The translations under genes and the position numbers were made by a program. From Arthrobacter sp. zg-Y1110 (GTDB taxonomy: Bacteria; Actinomycetota; Actinomycetes; Actinomycetales; Micrococcaceae): a stretch of DNA of 64,000 nt. The DNA is taken from assembly GCF_025244865.1 (NCBI RefSeq), contig NZ_CP104272.1, positions 1,426,001-1,490,000 on the forward strand, in the 5' to 3' direction. Under the pieces are notes generated by a model. That model searched no databases. It was not told the DNA's origin and saw only the letters and a list, made by a program, of their open reading frames with translations. Below are positions 47,558 to 60,062 of this stretch, piece by piece. How positions within the stretch are numbered: position 1 is the stretch's first letter; each line of letters starts with the position of its first letter.

Positions 47558-48043
47558 TCAGCGCCCGGAGGTGAGTGCCTCGACCAGCTTTTCCGGACGG
47601 CGCGTGGAGGTCAGCCAGTACGGCGTGCGGTCCGCCGGATCTGTGATTTCAATACGGACCACGGGGGAGATCCAGCCGCGGATGCACATGTAGGCCGTAG
47701 CGTTCAGTGCCGGACCGCGCTGCATGGTGGCGTCTTCGCCCCGGAACGCCTCGACCTTGCCGATGAAGCGCCGCTCAATCTGCGCCCGTCCAACCTGCAG
47801 GGTTTCCGGGGTAACCCGGATCTGGGGAGTCGAGATCACCAGGAGTACTGCCAGGATGACTGCGGCGACTACGGCGCCGGTGATGCCAGCCGCCAGGCTG
47901 ATCGGGACAAACACAAGGATGCAGGCCGCGGCGAGGAGGGCGGCGACGAACCAGATCCCGAAGGAAGGTGTGAGGCGTTCGGAGTACAGCACGGTGCCGG
48001 CCGAGCTCTTTGAAGAAGGGCTCTTTGCAGAAGGGGATGACAT
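47558..48043 (-). CDS. DUF3093 family membrane protein
   Basis: A 161-residue protein of the DUF3093 family. Two hydrophobic helices (about residues 30-50 and 50-70) are followed by a soluble domain ([30 protein letters not shown]) ending with [15 protein letters not shown]. Function unknown. It diverges from dut. Confidence 0.85.
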   Translation of the reverse strand: MSSPSAKSPSSKSSAGTVLYSERLTPSFGIWFVAALLAAACILVFVPISLAAGITGAVVAAVILAVLLVISTPQIRVTPETLQVGRAQIERRFIGKVEAFRGEDATMQRGPALNATAYMCIRGWISPVVRIEITDPADRTPYWLTSTRRPEKLVEALTSGR

Positions 48044-48248
48044 ACCCCCAGCTTTTCACCTTTGGCGGAGCATTTCATCCCGCGCCGTGCCGGTGGGCAA
48101 ATGCCCGGCGACCGTACAGGAAAACGCGCTAAAGTGTGGTGGTTGGCCCGGGGGCCTGGGCCGAACGGCCCTGCCTCCCGGATGCTTCCACCGCCCCCGC
48201 AGCCGTCCCGGCTGCTGTTGTTGGAATCTATTGAAACCGGAGAAACTG

Positions 48249-48719
48249 GTGCAAGATGCAGGGACCACGCTGAAGGTACAGCTGAAAATGCTCGACGACG
48301 GGCTGGAACCGCCGTCGTACGCACACCCCGGCGACGCCGGAGCCGACCTTCGCTCCCGGATCGATTTCACCCTTGCGCCGGGGGAACGGCAGCTCATTCC
48401 CACCGGTGTTTCGCTGGCCCTGCCTTTCGGCTACGCAGCCTTTGTCCACCCCAGGTCCGGGCTCGCCACCAAGCACGGCATCAGCATCGTCAACGCGCCC
48501 GGGACCGTGGACGCCGGCTACCGCGGAGAAATCTCCGTCACCCTGATCAACACGGATGCGACGCAGCCGGTGACGCTGCGGCGCGGCGACCGGATTGCCC
48601 AGCTGGTGATCCAGCGCGTGGAAACGGCCGAGTTTGTTCCCGTCGATGAGCTCCCGGATTCCGTCCGGGGAGCCGGGGGATTCGGATCCACCGGAGGATT
48701 CACCGCAGTTCCAGCCTGA
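48249..48719 (+). CDS. dut: dUTP diphosphatase
   Basis: A 156-residue trimeric dUTPase that turns dUTP into dUMP to keep uracil out of DNA. The five motifs are present: [52 protein letters not shown], and [11 protein letters not shown] at the end. The start is a GTG at 48249, with GGAGA upstream; a longer frame upstream has no family resemblance. DUF3710 follows after 67 bases. Confidence 0.94.
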   Translation: MQDAGTTLKVQLKMLDDGLEPPSYAHPGDAGADLRSRIDFTLAPGERQLIPTGVSLALPFGYAAFVHPRSGLATKHGISIVNAPGTVDAGYRGEISVTLINTDATQPVTLRRGDRIAQLVIQRVETAEFVPVDELPDSVRGAGGFGSTGGFTAVPA

Positions 48720-48786
48720 CCCGCAACCGGACCGCGGACAGCGGCCGTACTAAGAACTTGCAGACAAGAGAGAAGGAACTTCGGTT

Positions 48787-49512
48787 ATGGCATTTGGGCG
48801 CCGTAAGAAAACCAAGGCAGAGGAAACCGCCGGGCCGGAAGCAGCAGCGGCCGCGGACCCGGCAAACGCCGACGCCGGCAGTGACGCCGTACAGGCTCCG
48901 GCCGCCGGTGGTCCCTACGACCTGAGCGAGCGTCCCTCCGAGGAGGGCTATGTTGATCTCGGAGCGCTCCGGATCGCCGCCTCCCAGGGGCTGCAGCTTC
49001 GCCTGGAGGTTGAGGAAAAGACCCAGCGCGTGGTTGCCGTGACGCTGGACCTGGAGGGATCCAGCCTTCAGCTGCAGGCCTTCGCCGCTCCCCGCTCGGA
49101 GACCCTTTGGGACGACATCCGGGACCAGATCGGCAAGTCCGTGGGGTCGCAGGGCGGCACAGTGGATGAACTCTCCGGTACGTTCGGCACCGAGCTGCTG
49201 GCCCGGGTGCCCGCGCAGGCACAGGACGGCTCCAAGGGCTACCGTGTGGCCCGCTTTGTCGGTGTTGACGGTCCCCGCTGGTTCCTCCGCGGAGTCTTCG
49301 GCGGCCCGGCGGCCATGAATCCCGAAGCCGCCGGCCCCCTCGAGGAAGTCTTCCGCAACGTCGTGGTGGTCCGGGGCGAGCAGCCCCTGCCGCCGCGCGA
49401 CCTGCTGCAGCTGCGCCTGCCCCGCGATGCTTCCCCGCTCCCGCGTGCCGACAAGGGTGCCGCCAAGCCGGCCGCACCCGAGCGCGGCCCGGAAATCACG
49501 ACGATCGGCTAA
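48787..49512 (+). CDS. DUF3710 family protein
   Basis: A 241-residue protein of DUF3710, a family that follows dut in many Actinobacteria. After a basic, then Ala-rich start it has YVDLGALRIAASQGLQLRLEVEEKTQRVVAVTL, and further on GVDGPRWFLRGVFGG. Soluble, no catalytic motif recognised. AGAAGGAA precedes the ATG. Confidence 0.9.
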   Translation: MAFGRRKKTKAEETAGPEAAAAADPANADAGSDAVQAPAAGGPYDLSERPSEEGYVDLGALRIAASQGLQLRLEVEEKTQRVVAVTLDLEGSSLQLQAFAAPRSETLWDDIRDQIGKSVGSQGGTVDELSGTFGTELLARVPAQAQDGSKGYRVARFVGVDGPRWFLRGVFGGPAAMNPEAAGPLEEVFRNVVVVRGEQPLPPRDLLQLRLPRDASPLPRADKGAAKPAAPERGPEITTIG

Positions 49513-49515
49513 CCG

Positions 49516-49857
49516 GTGCCAGCCGTTACCGCTTCCACGCACTGCGCGAGCATCAAGTCCCTCCCGGAGCGCGGCCGGGCATACTGCCGCGGCTATGTCT
49601 CGGCCATCACAGTGGTTCCGGCCAACGACCCGCCGCGGTTTACCGCCGTGGTGGAAGACTCGATGGCCGCCTACCGCGAAAGCCCCCTGGCGACCCGGGC
49701 GAAGGTGCGCCTGGTCTGGGTGGGCCAGCGCAGGGTGCCGGGGATCGAAGCCGGAACCTGTCTGGCCTTCGAGGGCATGGTGTCGAATGTTGACGGCCGC
49801 CCCACCATCTTTAATCCGCGATACGAAATCATTGGACGCCCGGAGGCCGACGCATGA
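49516..49857 (+). CDS. OB-fold nucleic acid-binding protein
   Basis: A 113-residue protein that fits the single-OB-fold group found in this position in Actinobacteria. Evidence is the beta-rich RGYVSAITVVPANDPPRFTAVVED and KVRLVWVGQRRVPGIEAGT with family context. The start is GTG at 49516, three bases after DUF3710. It overlaps DUF3159 by four bases (ATGA). Confidence 0.75.
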   Translation: MPAVTASTHCASIKSLPERGRAYCRGYVSAITVVPANDPPRFTAVVEDSMAAYRESPLATRAKVRLVWVGQRRVPGIEAGTCLAFEGMVSNVDGRPTIFNPRYEIIGRPEADA

Positions 49858-50645
49858 GCACACCCAAGCAGCCGGAAGAGGGCCAGCCGGACCTGAACCA
49901 GCTCGCCGGACAATATGCGGCCCGGGCCGGAGTGGAACGCCGCGATGACGGGCAGATCGATGTACTCAAGTCCGTCGGCGGCATCCGGGGACTGGCCGAG
50001 GCGATTGTTCCCGGGCTTCTCTTCACCCTGCTTTACACCGTGGGGGCGGAGCTGAACCTCTCGCTGGGTGCGGCCGTAGCCGCAGCAGCCGTGTTTTCAG
50101 TGGCCAATCTTCTCCAGCGGCGCCCGTTGATGCAGTCGCTCACCGGTGTGGCAGGCGTCGCCATCTGCGCCTTCGTGGCACTGCGCAGCGGTGACGGCGC
50201 CACGTACTTCGTCCCCGGGTTCTACCTGAACGGCGCCTACATCCTGGCGTTCCTGATCTCGATCGCAGTCAAATGGCCGGTTGCCGGACTGTTGTTCGGG
50301 ATGATCCGCGGCGAGAACCTGGACTGGCGCGCCGCGCCGGTCCGCCTGAAGGCCTACACCTGGGCCAGCTGGATCATCGTGGCGGTCTTCGCCCTCCGGC
50401 TGGCCGTCCAGCTGCCCCTGTTCCTGGCGGACAATGTTGCCGCGCTGGGCACCATGCGCCTGGCTATGGGTGTGCCGCTTTATGCGCTGGGACTTTGGCT
50501 GGCATGGGTGGTCTCCCGGCCCTCGGCCGTCGTGGCCCCTGAATCCGCGAGCGGGTCCGGCCCTGCTGCGGGGGACTCCTCTGCTGCGGGGGACTCCGCC
50601 CCACGGGATTCGGCAGCGCCCGACTCGGCGTCCAGGGATTCCTGA
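49854..50645 (+). CDS. DUF3159 membrane protein
   Basis: A 263-residue membrane protein of DUF3159 with about six helices. The family opening is VLKSVGGIRGLAEAIVPGLLFTLLY (about residue 39), followed by FVPGFYLNGAYILAFLIS. The last 40 residues (ASGSGPAAGDSSAAGDSAPRDS and on) come from an 18-bp tandem repeat and lie wholly on the other strand of the trkA gene, overlapping it by 166 bases. Role unknown. Confidence 0.88.
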   Translation: MSTPKQPEEGQPDLNQLAGQYAARAGVERRDDGQIDVLKSVGGIRGLAEAIVPGLLFTLLYTVGAELNLSLGAAVAAAAVFSVANLLQRRPLMQSLTGVAGVAICAFVALRSGDGATYFVPGFYLNGAYILAFLISIAVKWPVAGLLFGMIRGENLDWRAAPVRLKAYTWASWIIVAVFALRLAVQLPLFLADNVAALGTMRLAMGVPLYALGLWLAWVVSRPSAVVAPESASGSGPAAGDSSAAGDSAPRDSAAPDSASRDS

Positions 50646-51328
50646 CGGGCGTGTGCGGCCGCCGCGGCCGCGGCCGGGGATAGGACTGCCCGCAGTTCGT
50701 CTTCGGCCGCAATCGTGGTGATGAAGAACAGCTCGTCACCCGGCTCCACGACGTCGTCGTTGCTCGGCGTGATGGGTGCGTCGTCGCGCAGGATCGCAAC
50801 CACGGTGGCATCCAGCGGCCAGTCGATCGATCCCAGGGTCCGGCCCGTGAGATGCGAATCGGCGGGAACGGTGAACTCCACCATGGAGGACACCCCGGTC
50901 TGCAGGCTCAGCAGCCGGACCAGGTCGCCGATCTCCACGGCTTCTTCGACCAGGGCGGTCATCAGGCGGGGCGTGTTTACGGCCACGTCCACCCCCCAGG
51001 AATCATCGAACATCCAGTCATTCTTCGGATTGTTCACGCGGCCTACAGTGCGCGCAACGCCGAATTCGCTCTTGGCCAGCAGCGAGACCACAAGGTTGAC
51101 CTTGTCATCGCCGGTGGCGGACACGACGACGTCGGCTTCCTCCAGCTGCGCATCCTTCAACGTGGTCAACTCGCAGGCATCGCCGATCAGCCACCGCGCT
51201 CCGCGCAGGCCGCTGCGGCCCACGCACTCGGGCTTCTCGTCAATCAGCAGGACATCGTGGCCATGGGAGAGCAGTTCCTTGGCGATGGACGAGCCCACGC
51301 TGCCGGCACCGGCAATAACAACTTTCAC
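50480..51328 (-). CDS. TrkA-type potassium channel regulator (RCK: NAD-binding + C domain), second gene
   Basis: A 282-residue regulator with a Rossmann fold VVIAGAGSVGSSIAKELLSHGHDVLLID at the start and a TrkA-C domain in the middle (VEFTVPADSHLTGRTLGSI). It should gate K+ uptake with the gene just before it. The C-terminal 60 residues are Ala/Glu/Ser-rich and are encoded opposite the end of DUF3159. The start overlaps the stop of the preceding trkA (ATGA), so the two are coupled. Confidence 0.88.
   Translation of the reverse strand: MKVVIAGAGSVGSSIAKELLSHGHDVLLIDEKPECVGRSGLRGARWLIGDACELTTLKDAQLEEADVVVSATGDDKVNLVVSLLAKSEFGVARTVGRVNNPKNDWMFDDSWGVDVAVNTPRLMTALVEEAVEIGDLVRLLSLQTGVSSMVEFTVPADSHLTGRTLGSIDWPLDATVVAILRDDAPITPSNDDVVEPGDELFFITTIAAEDELRAVLSPAAAAAAAHARQESLDAESGAAESRGAESPAAEESPAAGPDPLADSGATTAEGRETTHASQSPSA
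50563..50598. repeat. 18-bp tandem repeat in the DUF3159/trkA overlap
   Basis: CTGCTGCGGGGGACTCC occurs at 50563-50579 and again at 50581-50597. It codes for parts of the C-terminal tails of both convergent genes. Confidence 0.8.
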
Positions 51329-52077
51329 AGGGACTCCTTGGCTGGTTCCTTGGACAGGATCTTGCTGATTTCCGCGGTCCGGTCAACGGACATCATCGCG
51401 TGCAGGACATCACCCTCCTGGTAGCTGCTGTCCTGGCGCGGCAGGGTCCCTTCCCCGAACCGGGTGACATAGGCAATCCGCACACCCGCGGCAGTCTCGA
51501 TGCTGACCAGCGACCGGCCCAGCCAGCCCTCGTGCAGGGACAGCTCACCCAGGATCAGCCGGCCGGAGGACTCCCTGAAGTCGCCGTTGATGCTCTGCTC
51601 GGGCAGGATCCTGCGCAGCACCTGGTCGGCGCTCCACCGAACGGCCGCAACCGTGGGGATGCCGAGCCGCTGGTAGATCTCCGCACGTCCCGGATCATAG
51701 ATCCGCGCGACGACGTGGCCTACGTGGAAGGTCTCACGCGCCACGCGGGTGGCCAGAATGTTTGAGTTGTCGCCGCTGGAAACGGCGGCAAACGCATAGG
51801 CCTCTTCGATGCCCGCTGCCTTCAGCGTCTCGCGGTCAAAGCCGACGCCGGTCACCTTGCGTCCGGTGAAGGTCTGCCGCAGCCGGCGGAACGCCCGCTC
51901 GTCCTGGTCGATGATGGCGACCGAATGGCCGGCATTGTCCAGGGTATGGGCGAGGCTGACGCCTACGCGCCCGCACCCCATGATCACGTAATGGGCCAAC
52001 TGCCCTACCTCGGTTTCGGTTTGGTCCTGCCGCGGACTGCCCGCCGCGGAAAAGCGGCCGCGCCGCTGTCCGCGCAT
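51325..52077 (-). CDS. TrkA-type potassium channel regulator (RCK), first gene
   Basis: A 250-residue RCK protein. The Rossmann motif is YVIMGCGRVGVSLAHTLDNAGHSVAIIDQDE (about residue 31), with the family AFAAVSSGDNSNILATRVARE and a C-terminal TrkA-C domain (LSLHEGWLGRSLVSIETAAG). Two tandem trkA genes form a pair usual in Actinobacteria, near CeoB/CeoC. The start is uncertain: ATG at 52077 has no ribosome-binding site, and a leaderless message or a TTG nearer to the Rossmann fold is possible. Confidence 0.85.
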   Translation of the reverse strand: MRGQRRGRFSAAGSPRQDQTETEVGQLAHYVIMGCGRVGVSLAHTLDNAGHSVAIIDQDERAFRRLRQTFTGRKVTGVGFDRETLKAAGIEEAYAFAAVSSGDNSNILATRVARETFHVGHVVARIYDPGRAEIYQRLGIPTVAAVRWSADQVLRRILPEQSINGDFRESSGRLILGELSLHEGWLGRSLVSIETAAGVRIAYVTRFGEGTLPRQDSSYQEGDVLHAMMSVDRTAEISKILSKEPAKESL

Positions 52078-52186
52078 TAAAAACAATCAACGCCAGCTTA
52101 GTCCCGACGGCGGCCCAAATAGCACCGCGCTCGGCTCCCGTGGTGAGATGGAGTTTTAGGTTCCATGAAGGAAGTACAACCACCCC

Positions 52187-53476
52187 ATGTCTATTGAACT
52201 CACCATCGGCGCCCCGGCCCACGGCGGCCACTTCGTTGCACGGCATGAAGGGCGCGTCGTCTTTGTCCGGCACGGCCTGCCGGGGGAGCGGGTCCGGGTC
52301 CGGCTCACCGAATCCGGCGAGGACGCCAAGTTCTGGCGGGCCGACGTCGTCGAGGTCCTCGAGGCTGCAGAGGGACGCCGGGAGCATTTCTGGAAGGACG
52401 CAGACGCCCTGCGCGCCGCGGCACGGGGAAAACTGCCCGTGGGCGGCGCGGAGTTCGGCCACATTGACCTGCCGGTCCAGCGCCGGCTGAAGGCGGAGGT
52501 CTTCGCCGAGCAGCTGCGCCGGCTCGGCGGGACCGACCTGGTCCCGGAGGTCGAACCCGCACTCGAGGAAAGCGCCGACGGACTGGGCTGGCGTACCCGG
52601 GTCAGTTTCTCGGTGGCGCCCAGCGGCCGGCTGGCCATGCACGCCCACCGCTCAGATGAACTCATTCCCGTCGAAGAAATGCCGCTGGCCTCCGCGGCGA
52701 TCAACGCCCTGCGTCTGTGGGAGACGGATTTCACGGGCATTGACCGCGTGGAGGTAGCCGCTCCGGCTGTCGGCGGACAGCCCCTGGTCCTCCTGATCCC
52801 GGCGGCGGGAACCCACCCGCGGATCCCTGCACGGATTGCCGGCAACCTGCCGGACGGCGTGTCCGTGGCCGCCTGGGACCCGGAGAGCCACGAGCTCACC
52901 CGGCTGAAGGGACGGACCTGGGTGCAGGAAACGGTGCTGGGCCACGACTACCGGGTCACCGGTGCCGGCTTCTGGCAGATCCACCGTTCGGCACCGCAGA
53001 CGCTGGCCGCAGCGGTCCTCGAAGGGCTCCAGGTGCAGTCCGGGGAATCCGTGGCGGACCTGTACGCAGGTGCCGGGCTGTTCACCGCTCCGCTGGCCGC
53101 GGCGGCCGGGGAGTCCGGCCGGGTGCTCTCGGTGGAAGGATCCCCGGGTGCCAGCCGTGACGCCCGGAAGAACCTCTTCGCCGCACCCCAGGTGCAGATC
53201 AGCCAGGGCCGGGTGGACAAGATGCTCCGCGAAGCCGGGGACCTCGACGTCGTGCTCCTGGACCCGCCCCGTGTCGGAGCCGGGAAAGCGGTGGTGCAGC
53301 AGATCGACGCCGCCGCGCCCCGCGTGGTCGGCTACGTGTCCTGCGACCCGGCGTCGTTCTCCCGGGACCTCGGCTACTTCCGCGCCGCGGGCTGGGAAAT
53401 GGACAGCCTGCGGGTCTTCGACCTGTACCCGCATACCCACCACATGGAGTCCTTCGCCGTCCTGCGCAAGCGCTAG
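52187..53476 (+). CDS. TRAM-domain class I SAM-dependent RNA methyltransferase (TrmA/RumA family)
   Basis: A 429-residue RNA uracil-C5 methyltransferase. A TRAM domain is at the start (IGAPAHGGHFVARHEGRVVFVRHGLPGERV), the SAM site is ADLYAGAGLFTAPLA (about 292), then VVLLDPPRVGAG (about 356) and the catalytic cysteine in YVSCDPASFSRDLGYF (about 385). Whether it acts on tRNA or rRNA cannot be told. No clustered Fe-S cysteines. It diverges from the trkA pair. Confidence 0.9.
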   Translation: MSIELTIGAPAHGGHFVARHEGRVVFVRHGLPGERVRVRLTESGEDAKFWRADVVEVLEAAEGRREHFWKDADALRAAARGKLPVGGAEFGHIDLPVQRRLKAEVFAEQLRRLGGTDLVPEVEPALEESADGLGWRTRVSFSVAPSGRLAMHAHRSDELIPVEEMPLASAAINALRLWETDFTGIDRVEVAAPAVGGQPLVLLIPAAGTHPRIPARIAGNLPDGVSVAAWDPESHELTRLKGRTWVQETVLGHDYRVTGAGFWQIHRSAPQTLAAAVLEGLQVQSGESVADLYAGAGLFTAPLAAAAGESGRVLSVEGSPGASRDARKNLFAAPQVQISQGRVDKMLREAGDLDVVLLDPPRVGAGKAVVQQIDAAAPRVVGYVSCDPASFSRDLGYFRAAGWEMDSLRVFDLYPHTHHMESFAVLRKR

Positions 53477-53482
53477 CGGTAC

Positions 53483-53514
53483 CGTCGCCGGCGCCGGAAA
53501 CGCCGCCGGCGACG
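53483..53514 (+). terminator. Terminator after the RNA methyltransferase gene
   Basis: A perfect 11-bp inverted repeat (CGTCGCCGGCG and complement) with a 10-base loop, seven bases after the stop codon. Confidence 0.7.
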
Positions 53515-53787
53515 CCGGTCACGACGCGTCGTGGCCCATATCTCCTCCGGGCGCCCCTGTAAAGGCTAGGATGGGAAGCAGTTGTCCAGTACTGCGCCTT
53601 TTATGGGGGAGTTCTCCGGAAGTTTCGGTTTTTCGGAGGAGTCGTTGCCCAGGCAGGGGGCCTGTGTCGGCAGGAAATGAACCACCGGTTTCCAAGCCGC
53701 CCCCTTTGCCCGACTTTTTAGGGAAACCTAACTGGCGGGCAGTTGTGACCTGGACAAAGATAACAAGGTGGCGAGAGGAGTCCTGTT
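53515..53787 (+). promoter_or_regulatory. Upstream region of acnA
   Basis: 273 bases without a gene. They contain the acnA promoter. TAGGAT at 53577-53582 may be a -10 element; no regulator site is recognisable. Confidence 0.35.
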
Positions 53788-56613
<2,826 letters not shown>

Positions 56614-56630
56614 CAGTAAACGCACCACGT

Positions 56631-56687
56631 TCAGGGCTCCGTTTCCCCGATCCGTCCAAAGGGCGGTGGAGGGAAACGGGGCCCTGA
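56631..56687 (+). terminator. Terminator of acnA
   Basis: A 17-bp inverted repeat with a single G-T pair and a 23-base loop, beginning 18 bases after the acnA stop. Confidence 0.8.
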
Positions 56688-56786
56688 AGCGTTGGGTAGG
56701 AACCGCGGAGCGCACGCCGCGCGTTAGAGTTAATCCATTGCGACGGTGTGCAGTGCCGCCGATACGACTCAAGGGAGGCACCCCTG

Positions 56787-58760
56787 TTGGGACTTCTGGA
56801 AACAATCCGGGATCCTCGGGACCTCGGCAGGCTTTCGCTGACACAGCTGAAGCGGCTTGCTGAGGAGATCCGATCATTCCTGATCACTAACGTCGCGCAG
56901 ACCGGCGGGCATCTCGGGCCGAACCTGGGCGTGGTGGAACTGACCATGGGCATCCACCGGGTCTTTGATTCGCCGCGGGACAGCATTGTCTTTGACACCG
57001 GGCACCAGTCCTACGTGCATAAGATCCTCACCGGGCGCCAGGACTTCGCCACGCTGCGCCAGCAGGGCGGCATGTCCGGCTATCCGTCGCGTGCCGAGTC
57101 GGTCCACGACATCGTGGAAAGCTCCCATGCCTCCTCCTCCCTGTCCTGGGCGGACGGCATCTCCCGTGCCCGGCAGCTCAGCGGCGAAGGCGACCGCTAC
57201 ACCGTGGTCATGGTGGGCGACGGCGCGCTGACCGGCGGCATGGCCTGGGAGGCCCTCAACAACATTGCCGCGGACCAGCGCCGCCGCGTGGTGATTGTGG
57301 TCAACGACAACGGCCGCTCCTACGCCCCGACCATCGGCGGCCTTGCCGACTACCTGGCGTCCCTGCGTCCGACCATCGACGCCGTCCGCACCCATCACGC
57401 CTACGAAAACACCCTGGACTGGTCGCGGAAGCGCCTGCAGCAGGGCGGCCCTGCGGGTCGGTTCGCCTACCGCAGCCTGCACGCCGCGAAGAAGGGAATC
57501 AAGGACTGGTGGTCCCCCCAGGGCCTCTTCGAGGACCTCGGCATGAAATATGTGGGACCGATCGACGGCCACGACCTCGACGCCGTCGAACGCGCCCTCT
57601 ACAAAGCGAAAAACTACGCCGGCCCCGTCATTGTGCACGCCATGACCGAGAAGGGACGCGGCTACGCTCCGGCGCGCGCGCACGAAGCAGACCAGTTCCA
57701 CGCCGTCGGGATCATCGACCCGGAAACAGGCGCCCCCGTGGAACCGGGCGGCAAGGAATCCTGGACGTCCGTTTTCGCCACCGAGATCGCGGAGATCGCC
57801 GACGAACGTGCGGACATCGTGGGGATCACCGGTGCCATGCTCATCCCGGTCGGCCTGCACCGGTTTGCCGAGCGGCATCCGGACCGGGTGTTCGACGTCG
57901 GCATCGCCGAACAGCACGCCCTCACGTCCGCCGCAGGCATGGCCTTCGGCGGACTGCACCCGGTGGTGGCGCTGTACGCCACCTTCCTGAACCGTGCCTT
58001 CGACCAGCTGCTGATGGACGTCGCCCTGCACAAGGCCGGGGTGACCATCGTCCTGGACCGGGCCGGCGTCACCGGGCCGGACGGCGCCAGCCACCACGGC
58101 ATGTGGGACATGTCCATGCTGCAGATCGTCCCCGGGCTGCACCTGGCCGCGCCGCGCGACGCCACCCGGCTGAAGGAGGAGCTGCGCGAAGCCGTGGCCA
58201 TCTCCAACGCCCCCAGCGTGGTGCGCTTCTCCAAGGGCACCGTGGGAAGCGACATCGACGCCGTGGAGCGGACCTCCGACGGTGTGGACATCCTGGCCCG
58301 GCGCCCCACCGAAGACAGCTCCAATGACGTTTTGATTGTCAGCGTGGGCGCCATGGCGGGCATGGCCCTCGACGTCGCCGAGAGGCTCGGCGCGCAGGGC
58401 ATCAGTTCCACCGTCGTGGATCCGCGCTGGGTGCTGCCCGTGCCGCAGTCCATCATCCGCATTGCGGCCGACCACCGGATTGTCATCGTGATCGAAGACG
58501 GCGTCCGGGCCGGCGGCGTGGGCTCGCGGATCCGGCAGGAAATGCGGGCCGCGGGCGTGGACACCGCGTTGAACGAGGTTGGACTGCCGGCCGAGTTCCT
58601 GGACCACGGCAGCCGCAGCGAGGTGCTGGAGCGGGTCGGGCTGACCGCCCGGCAGATTGCCAACGACGTCGTCGCCCAGGTCCTTGGCACGAAGGTGCCG
58701 TTTGCCCGGCCGCTGCCGGGCTCCGAAATGCCGACGGGGCAGGTACCGAAGATCCAGTAG
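56787..58760 (+). CDS. dxs: 1-deoxy-D-xylulose-5-phosphate synthase
   Basis: A 657-residue thiamine-diphosphate enzyme that starts the MEP isoprenoid pathway. [13 protein letters not shown] is near residue 75, the ThDP/Mg site is [17 protein letters not shown] (about 142), with [10 protein letters not shown]; the second half has [35 protein letters not shown] and [12 protein letters not shown]. The start is TTG at 56787 with AAGGGAGG eight bases upstream; the frame opens 13 codons earlier, but that start has no good site. Confidence 0.95.
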   Translation: MGLLETIRDPRDLGRLSLTQLKRLAEEIRSFLITNVAQTGGHLGPNLGVVELTMGIHRVFDSPRDSIVFDTGHQSYVHKILTGRQDFATLRQQGGMSGYPSRAESVHDIVESSHASSSLSWADGISRARQLSGEGDRYTVVMVGDGALTGGMAWEALNNIAADQRRRVVIVVNDNGRSYAPTIGGLADYLASLRPTIDAVRTHHAYENTLDWSRKRLQQGGPAGRFAYRSLHAAKKGIKDWWSPQGLFEDLGMKYVGPIDGHDLDAVERALYKAKNYAGPVIVHAMTEKGRGYAPARAHEADQFHAVGIIDPETGAPVEPGGKESWTSVFATEIAEIADERADIVGITGAMLIPVGLHRFAERHPDRVFDVGIAEQHALTSAAGMAFGGLHPVVALYATFLNRAFDQLLMDVALHKAGVTIVLDRAGVTGPDGASHHGMWDMSMLQIVPGLHLAAPRDATRLKEELREAVAISNAPSVVRFSKGTVGSDIDAVERTSDGVDILARRPTEDSSNDVLIVSVGAMAGMALDVAERLGAQGISSTVVDPRWVLPVPQSIIRIAADHRIVIVIEDGVRAGGVGSRIRQEMRAAGVDTALNEVGLPAEFLDHGSRSEVLERVGLTARQIANDVVAQVLGTKVPFARPLPGSEMPTGQVPKIQ

Positions 58761-58807
58761 CCGCGCAGGGTCCGGCGTGGCCGGACCACTCTGAAGGGGT
58801 GTAAGCC

Positions 58808-59665
58808 ATGGCGGATAACGTTCCTGCCCTTGCCGTTACGGGAGCCACCGGTGCCTTGGGCGGAGCGGTTGCCCGGTTGCTCGCAGAAGCAGGTGTCCGG
58901 CAGCGGCTGCTTGCGCGGCGCACCGCCCGCCTGCCCGAGCTGCCGGATACCCCCGTCTTCGCGGCCTCCTACATGGATAGGCCACAGGCGGTAAGTGCCC
59001 TGCGCGGCGTGCACACCCTGTTTATGGTGTCGGCCGCTGAAAGCCCGCACCGGGTGGAGGATCACTGCACCTTTGTGGACGCGGCCGTCGACGCCGGCGT
59101 GGAGCACATCGTGTACACGTCCTTCATGGGTGCGGCGCCCGACGCCGTCTTCACGCTGGCCCGTGACCATGCCGCCACCGAGGAGTACATCGCGTCCCGG
59201 CAGGGCCTGGAGCACACGTTCCTGCGCGACTGCCTCTACCAGGACGTACTTCCCACCTTTGTCCACCCCGACGGCGTCATCCGCGGCCCGGCGGGAGAAG
59301 GGCGTTTCGCCCCGGTGGCGCGGAGGGACATTGCCCGCACCGCCGTGAAGATCCTGCTGTCGCCGGGGCAGCACCGGAACCGCACCTACACCCTGACCGG
59401 TCCTGATGAGCTGAGCATGGAGGATGTTGCCGGCATCCTGGCCCGGGTCACCGGAAGCCCCGTGAGCTACCAGGCGGAAACCTACGACGAGGCCATGGCC
59501 TCCCGAATGAAGGCAGGGGCCGCCCGATGGCAGGCGGAGGCGTGGACCAGCAGCTACCGGGCTATTGCTGAGGGCCAGCTGGCGCCGGCCAGCCCGGACA
59601 TCGAACAGCTCACCGGTATTGCCCCGGTGGGGTTCGAGGATTACCTGCAGCAAACCCGTAAGTGA
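58808..59665 (+). CDS. NmrA-like NAD(P)-binding reductase
   Basis: A 285-residue atypical short-chain dehydrogenase. The glycine-rich motif is AVTGATGALGGAVARLL (about residue 9), followed by HTLFMVSAAESPHRVEDH and VYTSFMGAAPDAVFTLARDH, which resemble QorB-type NAD(P)H:quinone reductases. Substrate unknown. GAAGGGG precedes the ATG. Confidence 0.85.
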   Translation: MADNVPALAVTGATGALGGAVARLLAEAGVRQRLLARRTARLPELPDTPVFAASYMDRPQAVSALRGVHTLFMVSAAESPHRVEDHCTFVDAAVDAGVEHIVYTSFMGAAPDAVFTLARDHAATEEYIASRQGLEHTFLRDCLYQDVLPTFVHPDGVIRGPAGEGRFAPVARRDIARTAVKILLSPGQHRNRTYTLTGPDELSMEDVAGILARVTGSPVSYQAETYDEAMASRMKAGAARWQAEAWTSSYRAIAEGQLAPASPDIEQLTGIAPVGFEDYLQQTRK

Positions 59666-59715
59666 TCACCGCATGGGAGTGCCCGACGAGGCCCGCAGGG
59701 GATAGGGTCGAATGT

Positions 59716-60030
59716 ATGGAACACCACATGCCCTCGGACGTCCCACGCTTTCTCGCTGAATGCACTGTGGGCGATCTGGATGACGAAACAACACCGGTAG
59801 CCGACCTGTACGGCATGTACATTATCTGGAGCGAGCAGCAGGGGACCGAGCCGCTGGCAGTTCAGGCGTTTTCCGCCGCCGTCCAGGAAGAGGGCATCGA
59901 GGCCGAGCGCCGGCGCAGCGAGCAGGTCTACACCGGACTGCTTCCCACCGGAGCCATTCCCATCCAGTACATCCTGGAAACGGATAAGGCCCCGGGTCCC
60001 AACAACAGCCTGGACACCTTCCTGGGCTAG
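59716..60030 (+). CDS. Small protein resembling the winged-helix tail of D5-type phage primases
   Basis: A 104-residue protein. FLAECTVGDLDDETTPVADLYGMYIIWSEQQGTEPLAVQAFSAAV-type spacing (F-L...C...L-Y-x-x-Y-x-x-W...PL-x-x-x-A-F), then EEGIEAERRRSEQVYTGLLP, is like the C-terminal DNA-binding domain of D5/P4-type phage or plasmid primases, here without the helicase. This is a pattern-level match and needs a profile search. ATG at 59716; the frame opens at a GTG at 59662 that overlaps the preceding stop. Confidence 0.6.
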   Translation: MEHHMPSDVPRFLAECTVGDLDDETTPVADLYGMYIIWSEQQGTEPLAVQAFSAAVQEEGIEAERRRSEQVYTGLLPTGAIPIQYILETDKAPGPNNSLDTFLG

Positions 60031-60062
60031 CGCATTCTGCTGCCGGTCCGGGACTTTGCTGC

